Assembly: GCA_947306315.1 (NCBI GenBank) | Contig: CAMZGF010000015.1 | Location: forward strand, 1-12,876 | Source of the DNA: an uncultured Candidatus Saccharibacteria bacterium | GTDB taxonomy: Bacteria; Patescibacteriota; Saccharimonadia; Saccharimonadales; Saccharimonadaceae | Direction of reading: 5' to 3' | Length of the DNA: 12,876 nt | Shown here: piece by piece, positions 1-7,485 of the stretch | Numbering within the stretch: the first letter of the stretch is position 1 | Layout of the letters: every line of letters begins with the position of its first letter | Notes under the pieces: generated by a model | The model's database searches: none | Seen by the model: the letters and a program-made list of their open reading frames with translations, nothing else | What the model was told of the DNA's origin: nothing | Program-made: the position numbers and the translations under genes

Positions 1-55
1 ACCTCTGACCTCGTCTACGTCAAAGACGCGCTCTAGCCAACTGAGCTAACCGCCC
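1..55 (-). tRNA. tRNA-Val (anticodon GAC), 3' part cut by window edge
   Basis: Read on the minus strand from position 55, the sequence folds as a tRNA. It has a 7-nt acceptor strand GGGCGGT and a D stem GCTC/GAGC with a GG-containing loop. The anticodon stem is CGTCT/AGACG (28-24 with 16-12), and the 7-nt loop TTGACGT gives anticodon GAC at 21-19. A 5-nt variable region and the 5' half of the T stem (AGAGG) follow, then the edge cuts the gene at T54. GAC reads valine codons GUC and GUU. Base 37 is G, where valine tRNAs more usually carry A. A TATGAT hexamer on the minus strand at 84-79 is a possible weak -10 element. Confidence 0.93.
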
Positions 56-104
56 TGATTTTTACTAGATATATATTATCATATTTTTCTAAAAATGACA
101 AGCT

Positions 105-701
105 CTACTTCTTTTTTGCACGGTATTTCGCATAGCACTTCTGACAAATTGCACGATATTCTACTGCTATCTTTCCATCATCGATAACAATATCTGGCCC
201 ATCTACGGCAATTTCACCATTTAAAAATCTTACGTTAACAGTCGCTTTTCTTCCACATTCGCAAATCGTCTTTATTTCGTCGATATCCTGTGCAATCTGA
301 AGAAGCCTCGTTGCTCCTTCGAATCCACCATCGGTTTGTCTAAAATTCAATCTTAGTCCATAAGCCATCACCGGGATATCAAGCTCCGTCACAACTTCCA
401 TCAACTCATCAACCTGTGTTGGAGTCATAAACTGCGCTTCATCAACCAAAACACACGCTATTTTTTCCGATTTACATTTCTCTCGAACAAACTCATATAT
501 ATTATCGTCATTCTTAAAACAAAGATCTACTTCCCTTTCTGGGCCAATCCGCGTAAGCAATTTCTCGCCATTCTTCGTATCAACCTTTGGCTTCATCACC
601 AAAACCTTATGTCCACGCTCTTCATAGTTAAACGCAACCTGAAGTAGTTGTATTGTCTTTCCGCACCCCATCGCACCATATCTGAAATATAATTTCGCCA
701 T
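105..701 (-). CDS. tdk: Thymidine kinase, type II (TK1-like)
   Basis: Phosphorylates thymidine (and deoxyuridine) to the monophosphate with ATP in the cytoplasm, the entry step of pyrimidine deoxynucleoside salvage. The 198-residue length is normal for the family. Visible elements are the P-loop GAMGCGKT (residues 9-16), Walker B with catalytic Glu DEAQF (87-91, E88), the YGLR segment (114-117), and four zinc ligands as two CxC/CxxC pairs (C147, C149, C186, C189). A lasso loop between the pairs closes over the base. The ATG is preceded by a Shine-Dalgarno-like GTGAGG about 5 nt upstream, and the P-loop lies at the expected distance from this start. The gene reads toward the tRNA, 49 bp away, with no convincing terminator between them, so co-transcription is possible. 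A promoter shared back-to-back with the capA-like gene lies upstream. Salvage fits a small-genome bacterium that takes nucleosides from a host. Confidence 0.95.
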   Translation of the reverse strand: MAKLYFRYGAMGCGKTIQLLQVAFNYEERGHKVLVMKPKVDTKNGEKLLTRIGPEREVDLCFKNDDNIYEFVREKCKSEKIACVLVDEAQFMTPTQVDELMEVVTELDIPVMAYGLRLNFRQTDGGFEGATRLLQIAQDIDEIKTICECGRKATVNVRFLNGEIAVDGPDIVIDDGKIAVEYRAICQKCYAKYRAKKK

Positions 702-722
702 ATTGCCTCACTATCTATATAT

Positions 723-728
723 ATTATA
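723..728 (-). promoter_or_regulatory. Candidate -10 element of the thymidine kinase gene
   Basis: On the minus strand this is a perfect TATAAT. Transcription would start near 716, giving a leader of about 15 nt that contains the GTGAGG ribosome-binding site. No good -35 box is visible. The surrounding run of TA steps could supply other hexamers, so the exact position is uncertain. Confidence 0.5.
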
Positions 729-734
729 TATCGC

Positions 735-745
735 TATGGTATAAT
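735..745 (+). promoter_or_regulatory. Extended -10 promoter of the CapA-like gene
   Basis: The sequence contains TGG followed by TATAAT (740-745), a TGn-extended -10 element. Only 7 nt separate it from the ATG at 753, so transcription should begin at or within one base of the start codon. No Shine-Dalgarno fits in this space. The predicted mRNA is therefore leaderless. The element lies about 12 bp from the opposite-facing TATAAT of the thymidine kinase gene, so the two polymerase sites overlap. Confidence 0.65.
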
Positions 746-752
746 TTTTCTA

Positions 753-1853
753 ATGAAATCTAAAAGAACTATCTTTATCTTATCCTCACTTGTTCTATTA
801 TCTATTAGTATACTAATCCAAATCATTCTCGCTAAAAACCAAACTAGTTTTTCTAATGACAACAACCTACTACTGACCGAAACCCAAATCGAAGAAAAGA
901 AACAAGCTGTCACCATTAGCTTTGTCGGCGACGTCTCACTTGCAGATAATTGGTATATTGCCCCAAAATACGATTCGCGCGGAGGAATCAACGGCATTCT
1001 TGGCGAAAAGATCCTAAAAGTTATGCGAGAAAGTAATCTAATGGTTGCCAATTCCGAATTCACTGTCTCAAATCGCGGTGAAGCCCTAAAAGGAAAAACC
1101 TATACTTTCCGCGCAAAACCGGAACGTCTAAAAATCTACGAAGAAATGGGCGTAGATCTCGTTTCTCTCGCGAACAATCATGTCTATGATTACGGAAAAA
1201 CCGCCTTTCTAGATATGCTCGAAGCATTCGAAAAATATGAAATACCTCATATTGGGGCAGGCAGAAATCTCGACGAAGCCGAAAAACCATACATTATCGA
1301 ACTTGGCGGATATAACTTCGCTTTCGTAGCCGCAACCCGCGCCGAAAAAAATATCTTCACAGCTGGCGCCACCAAAGACTCACCAGGCGTCTTTCGTTGC
1401 TATGATCCATCAGAGATGATTCGCGTAATAAAAGAATTAAGAAACGACCCATCAATTGACTATATTATTCCAATCATTCATTTCGGTCGCGAAAACTCAC
1501 ATGATCTCGAAAAAGAACAGGTCAGTTCTGCAAAAGCTTACATTGATGCTGGCGCAGATGCTGTCATCGGACATCATGCACACACCCTCCAAGGCATCGA
1601 ACTATATAAAGATAGACCGATCGTCTATAATCTCGGAAATTTCCTCTTTAATGAAAGTACAATCGACACTGCGCTCTTTGAATTCAAGATTACCGAATCA
1701 GGCAAACTCGAATATTATATGCTCCCAGCAGTTCAAACAAACTACAAAACTGAACTTGTTGAAGGCTCAAAAAAGACCCAAATTATTCGAGATTTGAATA
1801 GTTGGTCAATCAACGTGAAACTGAACGAAAACGGCAAACTTGAGAAAAAATAA
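753..1853 (+). CDS. CapA-family metallophosphoesterase-like protein, membrane anchored
   Basis: This is a 366-residue member of the CapA/PGA_cap family, which has a calcineurin-like phosphoesterase fold and is named for poly-gamma-glutamate capsule synthesis. Many members have no proven substrate. Residues 5-27 form an uncleaved signal anchor or signal peptide after a basic start, placing the catalytic domain outside the membrane. Family motifs appear in order: FVGD (57-60), ANSEF (99-103), SLANNHVYDYG (138-148), IHFGRE (242-247, where most members have HWG.E), GHHAHTLQG (273-281) and YNLGNFLF (292-299). The metal-binding Asp, Asn and His residues of these motifs are present. It has its own promoter and appears leaderless. 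The stop TAA is followed directly by the reverse-complement stop of the ABC exporter gene, with no spacer. No capBC synthetase genes are in the window, so a poly-gamma-glutamate role is not supported. Action on another surface polymer is possible. Confidence 0.88.
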   Translation: MKSKRTIFILSSLVLLSISILIQIILAKNQTSFSNDNNLLLTETQIEEKKQAVTISFVGDVSLADNWYIAPKYDSRGGINGILGEKILKVMRESNLMVANSEFTVSNRGEALKGKTYTFRAKPERLKIYEEMGVDLVSLANNHVYDYGKTAFLDMLEAFEKYEIPHIGAGRNLDEAEKPYIIELGGYNFAFVAATRAEKNIFTAGATKDSPGVFRCYDPSEMIRVIKELRNDPSIDYIIPIIHFGRENSHDLEKEQVSSAKAYIDAGADAVIGHHAHTLQGIELYKDRPIVYNLGNFLFNESTIDTALFEFKITESGKLEYYMLPAVQTNYKTELVEGSKKTQIIRDLNSWSINVKLNENGKLEKK

Positions 1854-3650
1854 TTACTCGTCGTCACTGAACTGTGAATTATACAGTTCAGCATAAAAAC
1901 CATTGAGCCTTAATAAGTCGTCATGTTTTCCCTGCTCAACAATATTCCCGTTCTTCATAACGAGAATCAAATCAGCATTCCTAATTGTTGAAAGCCTATG
2001 TGCGATCACAAACGAAGTTCTTCCCTTAGTTAAACGCGAAAATGCATCCTGAATCATCTGCTCAGTTCTCGTATCTACGTTCGAAGTCGCCTCGTCTAAA
2101 ATCATCATAGGTGGGTTCTGTGTCATTGCGCGTGCAATCGTGAGAAGTTGTTTCTCTCCCGCCGAAATATTGTCAGAATCCTCATCTATCACCGTATTTA
2201 ACCCCTTTGGTAACGAATCGATGAAATGCTCAATCCCCACCAGTTTCACTGCTTTCCTTACTTCATTATCAGGGATATTTTTTCCTGCGCCATATTTCAA
2301 GTTATTCATAATCGTGTCTGAAAATAGCCATGTATCCTGGAGTACCATACCGAACAGCTTCCTCACATCATTCCTCTTCATATCACGAATCGGTTTACCA
2401 TCAATCGTAATATAGCCAGAATCTGGTTCGTAAAAACGCATTAAAAGATTCACGATTGTTGTTTTACCAGCCCCCGTTGGGCCGACAATTGCAACCTGCA
2501 TACCAGGTTCAATTTTTGCTGAAAAATTCGAAATAACTGTTTTTTCTTTGTCATACGAGAAACTCACATCATGAAATTCTACTTCACCAATAACTTCTTG
2601 AGCTAAAATTGGAGTCAGGTTCCCTGTCTCTACAGATTCTTCATCGGCATCTAAAAAATCATAAACGCGTTCTGCTGCTGCCGCAATCTGCTGAATTGTT
2701 GCAGACAACTGTGCAATCTGCGTTATCGGACGGTTAAACTGATTTACGTATTGGATAAAAGCTTGCACATTACCAATCGTAATTTTTCCAAGAATTGCAA
2801 ACCATCCACCAAGCACACATATAAATACATATGCAACATTAGTAAGTACATGAGTAATCGGAAATGGTAAGCTTCCAAAAAATTGAGCTTTCCAAGAACT
2901 TTCACATAGCAATTCGTTTGTTTTATTAAACTCATCAATCGAAGCCTCTTCGTGCGTATTTGCTTTAATAATCAGTTGACCTGTAAAGTCTTCCTCGATT
3001 TTCGAGTTAAGCGCCCCAAGCACCTCACGCTGTTTTCTAAAATGTTTCTGTGCTTTTTCCGCAACACGCTTTGCAAGAATCATTGAAACTGGGATAGTAA
3101 TTAATGCAACCAAAGAGAGCGGAATTGAAATGAATAACATCATTCCAAGGATTCCTATAATCATTACGACGCTTGTCACAATCTCATTAATGGTGTTTGA
3201 AAGTTGACCTGCAACCGCTTCAACATCATTCGTCATACGGCTCATTACATCGCCAATTTTTACATTATCAAAATAACTTACTGGCAACCTTGAAATCTTC
3301 TCAAGAATCTGTGTACGCATCTTTTTTGTAAGCTTCGCAGATATTCTCGTAAGAATAAAACCTTGCATGTATGCAATAATTCCCGAAACTACATAAAGCA
3401 AAAGTAGAATCACTATGAGCCGGATAATTTCATCCCATAGAATTCCTTTCCCTTCTGCGATCGAAGTCGTTGCACTCGTAGTCATCATACCTAAGATCAT
3501 TGGTCCAAAAACCGTCAGCAAAACGCCAACTGCCGACAAGACAATTGTCAAAATCAGTTGCTTTCGCCATGGTTTTATCTCAGAAATAAAACGTAGCGCC
3601 GTCTTCTTCATATTCTTCGGTTTCTGTACAAGTCCTCTAGGCCCCGGCAT
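1854..3650 (-). CDS. ABC exporter half, catalytically complete ATPase subunit of a heterodimer
   Basis: A fused permease-ATPase half transporter. About six membrane segments fill residues 30-300 and the nucleotide-binding domain fills roughly 355-598. Walker A is GPTGAGKT (390-397), the Q-loop Gln is Q438, Walker B ends in D519 with catalytic E520, and the switch histidine is H551. The signature is ISAGEKQ (495-501) instead of LSGGQ. A variant signature on the half that keeps Glu and His is what heterodimeric exporters such as TM287/288 and LmrCD show. I chose ATG 3650 (598 residues) because AAGGAG lies 7 nt upstream. The longer frame to 3713 would only re-read the preceding gene. The start overlaps the end of the partner gene by 14 nt, indicating translational coupling. 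Likely exports drugs, lipids or peptides; the substrate cannot be told from sequence. It is the last gene of the operon and ends exactly against the CapA-like stop. Confidence 0.92.
   Translation of the reverse strand: MPGPRGLVQKPKNMKKTALRFISEIKPWRKQLILTIVLSAVGVLLTVFGPMILGMMTTSATTSIAEGKGILWDEIIRLIVILLLLYVVSGIIAYMQGFILTRISAKLTKKMRTQILEKISRLPVSYFDNVKIGDVMSRMTNDVEAVAGQLSNTINEIVTSVVMIIGILGMMLFISIPLSLVALITIPVSMILAKRVAEKAQKHFRKQREVLGALNSKIEEDFTGQLIIKANTHEEASIDEFNKTNELLCESSWKAQFFGSLPFPITHVLTNVAYVFICVLGGWFAILGKITIGNVQAFIQYVNQFNRPITQIAQLSATIQQIAAAAERVYDFLDADEESVETGNLTPILAQEVIGEVEFHDVSFSYDKEKTVISNFSAKIEPGMQVAIVGPTGAGKTTIVNLLMRFYEPDSGYITIDGKPIRDMKRNDVRKLFGMVLQDTWLFSDTIMNNLKYGAGKNIPDNEVRKAVKLVGIEHFIDSLPKGLNTVIDEDSDNISAGEKQLLTIARAMTQNPPMMILDEATSNVDTRTEQMIQDAFSRLTKGRTSFVIAHRLSTIRNADLILVMKNGNIVEQGKHDDLLRLNGFYAELYNSQFSDDE
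1867..1891. repeat. 9-bp perfect inverted repeat inside the 3' end of the exporter gene
   Basis: CTGAACTGT (1867-1875) and ACAGTTCAG (1883-1891) form a perfect 9-bp stem with a 7-nt loop. It lies in the last codons of the minus-strand ABC gene and just past the stop of the plus-strand CapA-like gene. Neither strand has a U-run directly after the stem. The nearest T-run on the minus strand begins after the stop codon. It is therefore not a classical intrinsic terminator, but it is the only sizeable hairpin near the 3' ends of both converging transcripts. Confidence 0.55.
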
Positions 3651-5403
3651 TCTCAAGCTCCTTCCTAAATTCCTCTTCCGAAAGCTGGGATCTACAAATC
3701 TCACGATAGACATTACATTTCTTCAGAAGCTGCAAATGAGTACCCTTCCCTACTACTTTACCTTTATCTAACACGACAATCTGTTCTGCGTCACGTATAG
3801 TAGAAATTCTCTGCGCGACAATCAAAGTAACCGAATTTTTTGTTACCGGTTTTAACGCTTCACGAAGAATCTTATCCGTCTTCATATCAAGCGCCGAAAA
3901 GGCATCGTCAAAAACGTATATTTCTGGGTTCTTCGCGATCGCTCTTGCAATTGCAATGCGCTGCCTTTGCCCACCAGATACATTCGTACCGCCCTCCACA
4001 ATCCTTGAATCATACTTCTCAGGCATCTTCTCGATAAATTCTTCAGACTGCGCAATTCGTGCAGCCTCCTTCATCCTCTTCTCAATATCACCGCCATCCA
4101 CACCATATAATATATTGGATTTTACAGTCCCAGAGAACAGGAATCCTTTCTGTGGTACGAGCCCAATCTTCTTCATTAACCCTTTTGAAGAATAATCTTT
4201 TACATTAACGCCATCGACTAACACTTCACCGCTAGTTGCCTCGTAAAACCTTGGTACTAAATTAATAAGTGTCGATTTACCGGAGCCAGTCGAACCAATA
4301 AACGCGGTCGTTTCACCTGCTTTCGCAACAAACGAAACATCAATAAGTACATTCTCATCCGCACCAGGATATTTGAATGAAACATTCTTAAATTCAACTG
4401 TTGGCTCCATAGCTCTGTCGCCACCGCCAGTATTCTTCCAAAGAATCTTTGGCTTCGTTTTGAGGACTTCGCGAATACGTTTTGCCGAAACCGACGCTCT
4501 TGGAATCATCACAAAAAGCACCGTCAAGAACAAGAACGACATAATTACCTGCACTGCATATTGCATAAATGCAATCATCTTGCCAAGATAACTTGCATCG
4601 AAAGTAAGATGTGAGATACCAATCCAAATACAAAGTACACTCGTGCCATTAAAGATTAACATCATAACAGGCGATTGGAGGCTCATAACAGCACCAATAA
4701 ACATGTCTGTCTTCATTAACTCACTATTAGATTTATCGAATTTTCTTTCCTCAAAACCCTGATTATTAAATGTACGAATTACTCTTAACCCCGTTAAATT
4801 CTCACGCGTGAGAAGGTTTATCTTATCAACCAATTTCTGAAAAATCATAAATTTTGGCATCGCAAGTGACAAAATCAAAATTGCAAAAACAATCAAGGTC
4901 CCGACCGAAAGCGCCAAAATCCACGTCATGTCTGGTGCTAGAGCAACCGCTTCAGCAATCGCACCAATCGCCATGATAGGCACACGTAACATCATACTTA
5001 ACATCATCATTAATGTCTGTTGCACAGTAGCAATATCATTCGTTGTTCTCGTAATAAGTGATGCTGTCGAAAAATTATCAACCTCCGAAATCGAAAATGA
5101 CATGATTTTTCTAAACATTTCATCGCGGATGTCACGTCCGATTGCCGCACCGATTTTCGATGATAAGAATGAAGAAAGCAGTGCACCAGCTGCGGATAGC
5201 ACTGCCCAACCAAGCATCTTAAGACCAGTTATAATAATAAATCCCATATCTCCGGCACCGTCATTTATCACGATACCCTGATTAATAATCTGGGACATTA
5301 ACGTTGGGAGGCGTAGCACACCGTACGCCTGTATCGCAACCGCGGAGACAAGCACAATTGCCTGCCTCCAATACGGCCTCACATATCCCAACATCCTAAA
5401 CAC
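3637..5403 (-). CDS. ABC exporter half with degenerate ATP site, heterodimer partner
   Basis: A fused six-helix permease and ATPase of about 588 residues. Numbered from the most upstream TTG (5406), the membrane region spans about 12-300. Walker A is GSTGSGKS (371-378), the Q-loop Gln is Q419 and the signature is a canonical VSGGQ (476-480). Walker B reads FDD, with D501 where the catalytic Glu should be, and the switch position is Q532 in VAQR instead of His. These two changes mark the non-hydrolysing site of heterodimeric exporters of the TM287/288, BmrCD and LmrCD type, and complement the intact site of the next gene. The start is uncertain. TTG 5406 abuts the upstream stop; GTG 5403 has AAAGG 7 nt upstream and is preferred; ATG 5394 has an AGG too close to it. 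It sits directly after the ABC-2 permease gene and overlaps the second half-transporter gene by 14 nt. Confidence 0.92.
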   Translation of the reverse strand: MFRMLGYVRPYWRQAIVLVSAVAIQAYGVLRLPTLMSQIINQGIVINDGAGDMGFIIITGLKMLGWAVLSAAGALLSSFLSSKIGAAIGRDIRDEMFRKIMSFSISEVDNFSTASLITRTTNDIATVQQTLMMMLSMMLRVPIMAIGAIAEAVALAPDMTWILALSVGTLIVFAILILSLAMPKFMIFQKLVDKINLLTRENLTGLRVIRTFNNQGFEERKFDKSNSELMKTDMFIGAVMSLQSPVMMLIFNGTSVLCIWIGISHLTFDASYLGKMIAFMQYAVQVIMSFLFLTVLFVMIPRASVSAKRIREVLKTKPKILWKNTGGGDRAMEPTVEFKNVSFKYPGADENVLIDVSFVAKAGETTAFIGSTGSGKSTLINLVPRFYEATSGEVLVDGVNVKDYSSKGLMKKIGLVPQKGFLFSGTVKSNILYGVDGGDIEKRMKEAARIAQSEEFIEKMPEKYDSRIVEGGTNVSGGQRQRIAIARAIAKNPEIYVFDDAFSALDMKTDKILREALKPVTKNSVTLIVAQRISTIRDAEQIVVLDKGKVVGKGTHLQLLKKCNVYREICRSQLSEEEFRKELENAGA

Positions 5404-5406
5404 CAA

Positions 5407-6639
5407 TTAGCCTTTAATGCGTTTTCGAGATTTAAATGAGAATCTTGTGACTGAGAAATTAATTGCATTCTTCTGGAAACATCTTGACGCGAGATAGATT
5501 GAGAGCATTGAGAAAATTCCAATCTCAATCAAGCCAAAGATAAATTCATACCACGGCAAGAAACCGTATGCATTTCTAATCATCATTGCAATAGGTGCAG
5601 AAAGTGGGAAGTATGAAAGAACGTAGGTGATTAGAGATGGTGTGCTTGTCATCATTGTGCCGATAAACATAAGAGGAAGCACCATACCAACCATCACAAT
5701 ACCGATGTATTGCGATGCATCTCTTGCTGTTGGCATAAGTGAACCAACAAAGGTACATGCACCAGTAAACAAGAAATATGAAAATACGAGAAGTGCAAGG
5801 TTACCAATAAATGTAACTGGATCAAACTCAATAATTCCCAAAATGCCAGAAACCATTGGGTTATCACGATAAACGAAGATTGCGATTATCACTGGAATCA
5901 AGAAGATAATCATCTGTAAGAAACCGAGCAAAATCAATGCAATTATTTTACCAATAATGAGTTGCTTTGCTGAAACAGCAGTCAAGATCATCTCAGAAAT
6001 ACGGTTTTCCTTTTCCTCAACCACTGCCATCAACATTCTGTTACCAAAGACACAGATAAGGATATAGAAAATTGCAAGCACCGCAATTGGGATAATCGCT
6101 TTTCCGAGAAGATTAAATTCTTCACCGGTCTCATCAAAAGTCGTAGTTTTAACATTTACACTGTTCGAAAGAATAATAACATCCTTAATATCGACTCTTG
6201 ATGCTGCCGATGCACTCAGAATCGACAAGATATTACCGCTTGTCACACCTCCAAATAAAGAGGTTTCGTCGCTTTTCTTTCTTACATACGATTCAACTTC
6301 TTTTGACTCAACAAAATCATTTCGAATCACATAAAGTTCATCAAGCTCACCAGTTTTGACTGCTTCGATGCTCTTCTCTTTATCTTCAACAAATGAAACA
6401 TTCGCTGGTACGACATCTTTATTTACGACTTTCGCATCATCAATCAATCCAACCTTTACAGTATCATCAGTTTTCGAATTTTTATCAGATATTTCGTCAT
6501 CCATTGAAGAGCTTGAAAGGATTGAAAGCCCAATCACGCCTCCAAGAAGAATTGGCAAAAGTAGAACTGCGATCCAGAACGAAGGTTTCTTAAGTTGCCT
6601 AATTATCTCAAACTTAGTAACAATTCCAATTTTACTCAT
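5407..6639 (-). CDS. ABC-2 type permease, NatB/YhaP-like
   Basis: Membrane subunit of the ABC exporter whose ATPase is encoded just upstream. Numbered from ATG 6639 (410 residues), one membrane segment lies at about 18-42. A large polar extracytoplasmic domain follows at roughly 45-175, then five or more segments fill 180-390, ending in a basic tail. The EEKENRISEMIL stretch near 208-219 is the family's coupling region, as in NatB-type permeases that pair with NatA. ATG 6639 is chosen over ATG 6654 because GGGAGG lies 6 nt upstream of it and the earlier ATG falls inside that ribosome-binding site. The start overlaps the ATPase stop in the 8-nt unit ATGAGTAA, so translation is coupled. NatAB was described as a sodium exporter, but related systems export other compounds; the substrate here is unknown. 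Confidence 0.9.
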   Translation of the reverse strand: MSKIGIVTKFEIIRQLKKPSFWIAVLLLPILLGGVIGLSILSSSSMDDEISDKNSKTDDTVKVGLIDDAKVVNKDVVPANVSFVEDKEKSIEAVKTGELDELYVIRNDFVESKEVESYVRKKSDETSLFGGVTSGNILSILSASAASRVDIKDVIILSNSVNVKTTTFDETGEEFNLLGKAIIPIAVLAIFYILICVFGNRMLMAVVEEKENRISEMILTAVSAKQLIIGKIIALILLGFLQMIIFLIPVIIAIFVYRDNPMVSGILGIIEFDPVTFIGNLALLVFSYFLFTGACTFVGSLMPTARDASQYIGIVMVGMVLPLMFIGTMMTSTPSLITYVLSYFPLSAPIAMMIRNAYGFLPWYEFIFGLIEIGIFSMLSIYLASRCFQKNAINFSVTRFSFKSRKRIKG

Positions 6640-7363
6640 CTGTTCCCTCCCCATAAACTTCTACAAAGATCTGGTCGAAACTCTTTCCGCCAAACTTCTT
6701 CTTAATATCTTTGACTGGACCATAAGCATATGCTTTTCCACCTTTTAGGAGCAATGCCGAATCACAAAGACGTTCAACTTCATCCATGTAATGTGTAATC
6801 ATAATGATTGTTGAACCTTTTCCATGTAACTCATCAATAATATCCATAAGAAGCTTTCTGTTGACTGGGTCAAAACCCTTTGTTGGCTCATCAAGAATCA
6901 ATAGCTCAGGGTCACCCATTACTGTAATGCCGAGCTGTACTTTTTGCTGCTGACCAGTTGAAAGTTTTTCAATCTTCTCATTCACCTTGTCGCCGATGCC
7001 AACTCTTTCGAGATATTTGACTGACCATTCTCTTGGATCCTTAAGGCCTTTAAGCCTACCAAAATACTCCATTGTGTCAATTACGGTCTCTTTTTTATAA
7101 AGGCCACGCTCTTCAGGAAGATATCCGACGTTTACGTTCTCGGCACTATATTTTTTACCGTTAATTAATAATTCTCCGCTCGACTGAGTATATAGCCCAA
7201 GCAGAGTTCTGATTGTTGTTGTTTTTCCAGAACCATTTGATCCTAGAAGGCCAAAAATCTCACCACGTTTTACGTTGAAAGATAAATCTTTAATGACAAC
7301 CTTTCCGTTAAACGCCATTTTAAAGTTTTTGACCACTACAATATTGTCTAAAACCTCACTCAT
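6632..7363 (-). CDS. ABC transporter ATPase, NatA/YhaQ-like
   Basis: A single-domain cytoplasmic ATPase of 243 residues that powers the adjacent ABC-2 permease. Motifs are Walker A GSNGSGKT (41-48), the family-typical GYLPEERGLY at the Q-loop (80-89, Glu in place of Gln), signature LSTGQQQ (134-140), Walker B LLILDEP (D158, E159) and switch H191. The C-terminal extension after residue 200 is short. The start at ATG 7363 (MSEVLDN) is preferred. The 17 extra upstream codons of the open frame cover the promoter and have no ribosome-binding site. It is the first gene of the four-gene efflux operon. The extended -10 at 7373-7381 lies only 9 nt before the ATG, predicting a leader of about 3 nt. The 23 nt from the -10 through codon 2 are repeated exactly at the start of the membrane glycosyltransferase gene. 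Confidence 0.92.
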   Translation of the reverse strand: MSEVLDNIVVVKNFKMAFNGKVVIKDLSFNVKRGEIFGLLGSNGSGKTTTIRTLLGLYTQSSGELLINGKKYSAENVNVGYLPEERGLYKKETVIDTMEYFGRLKGLKDPREWSVKYLERVGIGDKVNEKIEKLSTGQQQKVQLGITVMGDPELLILDEPTKGFDPVNRKLLMDIIDELHGKGSTIIMITHYMDEVERLCDSALLLKGGKAYAYGPVKDIKKKFGGKSFDQIFVEVYGEGTDE

Positions 7364-7372
7364 AACTCTTAA

Positions 7373-7381
7373 ATTATACCA
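7373..7381 (-). promoter_or_regulatory. Extended -10 promoter of the ABC efflux operon
   Basis: On the minus strand this reads TGG then TATAAT (7378-7373). The ATG at 7363 follows after 9 nt, so the transcript is expected to start about 3 nt before the start codon. AAGAG lies between the -10 and the ATG, but it would be upstream of, or at, the predicted transcription start. No -35 box stands out, which is normal for TGn-extended promoters. Confidence 0.65.
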
Positions 7382-7396
7382 TATAATCCGCTTATA

Positions 7397-7405
7397 TGTT
7401 ATAAT
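7397..7405 (+). promoter_or_regulatory. Extended -10 promoter of the orphan plus-strand gene
   Basis: TGT then TATAAT (7400-7405) forms an extended -10 element. The predicted start is near 7412, which places the hairpin at 7416-7441 at the very 5' end of the RNA and gives a leader of about 74 nt. This is unlike the other promoters in the window, which have almost no leader. It lies some 20 bp from the opposite-facing promoter of the ABC operon. Confidence 0.6.
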
Positions 7406-7415
7406 ATTAAACAAT

Positions 7416-7443
7416 AAAAACGGAGGAAACTGTCCGTTTTTTT
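7416..7443. terminator. Terminator-like hairpin in the divergent control region
   Basis: AAAAACGGA (7416-7424) pairs perfectly with TCCGTTTTT (7433-7441) around an 8-nt loop, and the T-run continues to 7443. The G+C core is only three or four pairs, so the hairpin is weak, but it has U-runs on both strands. On the plus strand it would act about 30 nt after the predicted start of the orphan gene's transcript, as an attenuator would. On the minus strand it would stop read-through from pgk before the ABC operon promoter. The left arm also holds a GGAGG sequence. Which role applies is inference. Confidence 0.5.
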
Positions 7444-7485
7444 GAACATTAAAAGGTTTATCTCAAATCAGGGGAGGTGATATAT

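Noticed and set aside
734..1290. Open frames antisense to the CapA-like gene.
   Set aside because: They are shadows of a well-supported gene, with no recognisable protein features or ribosome-binding sites.
3651..3713. A 21-codon longer N-terminus for the second ABC exporter half (start at 3713).
   Set aside because: It only re-reads the 3' end of the partner gene in another frame. ATG 3650 has AAGGAG at 7 nt, so the short form is preferred.
7364..7414. A 17-codon extension of the NatA-like ATPase upstream of ATG 7363.
   Set aside because: It would cover the extended -10 promoter and part of the opposite promoter and has no ribosome-binding site. Family members begin near the chosen start.
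7430..7480. A 16-codon leader peptide frame starting at CTG 7430 after GGAGG and ending at a TGA within the orphan gene's ribosome-binding site.
   Set aside because: CTG starts are rare, the spacing from GGAGG is only 3 nt, and the frame lies in the hairpin. Position is suggestive but not enough to call.
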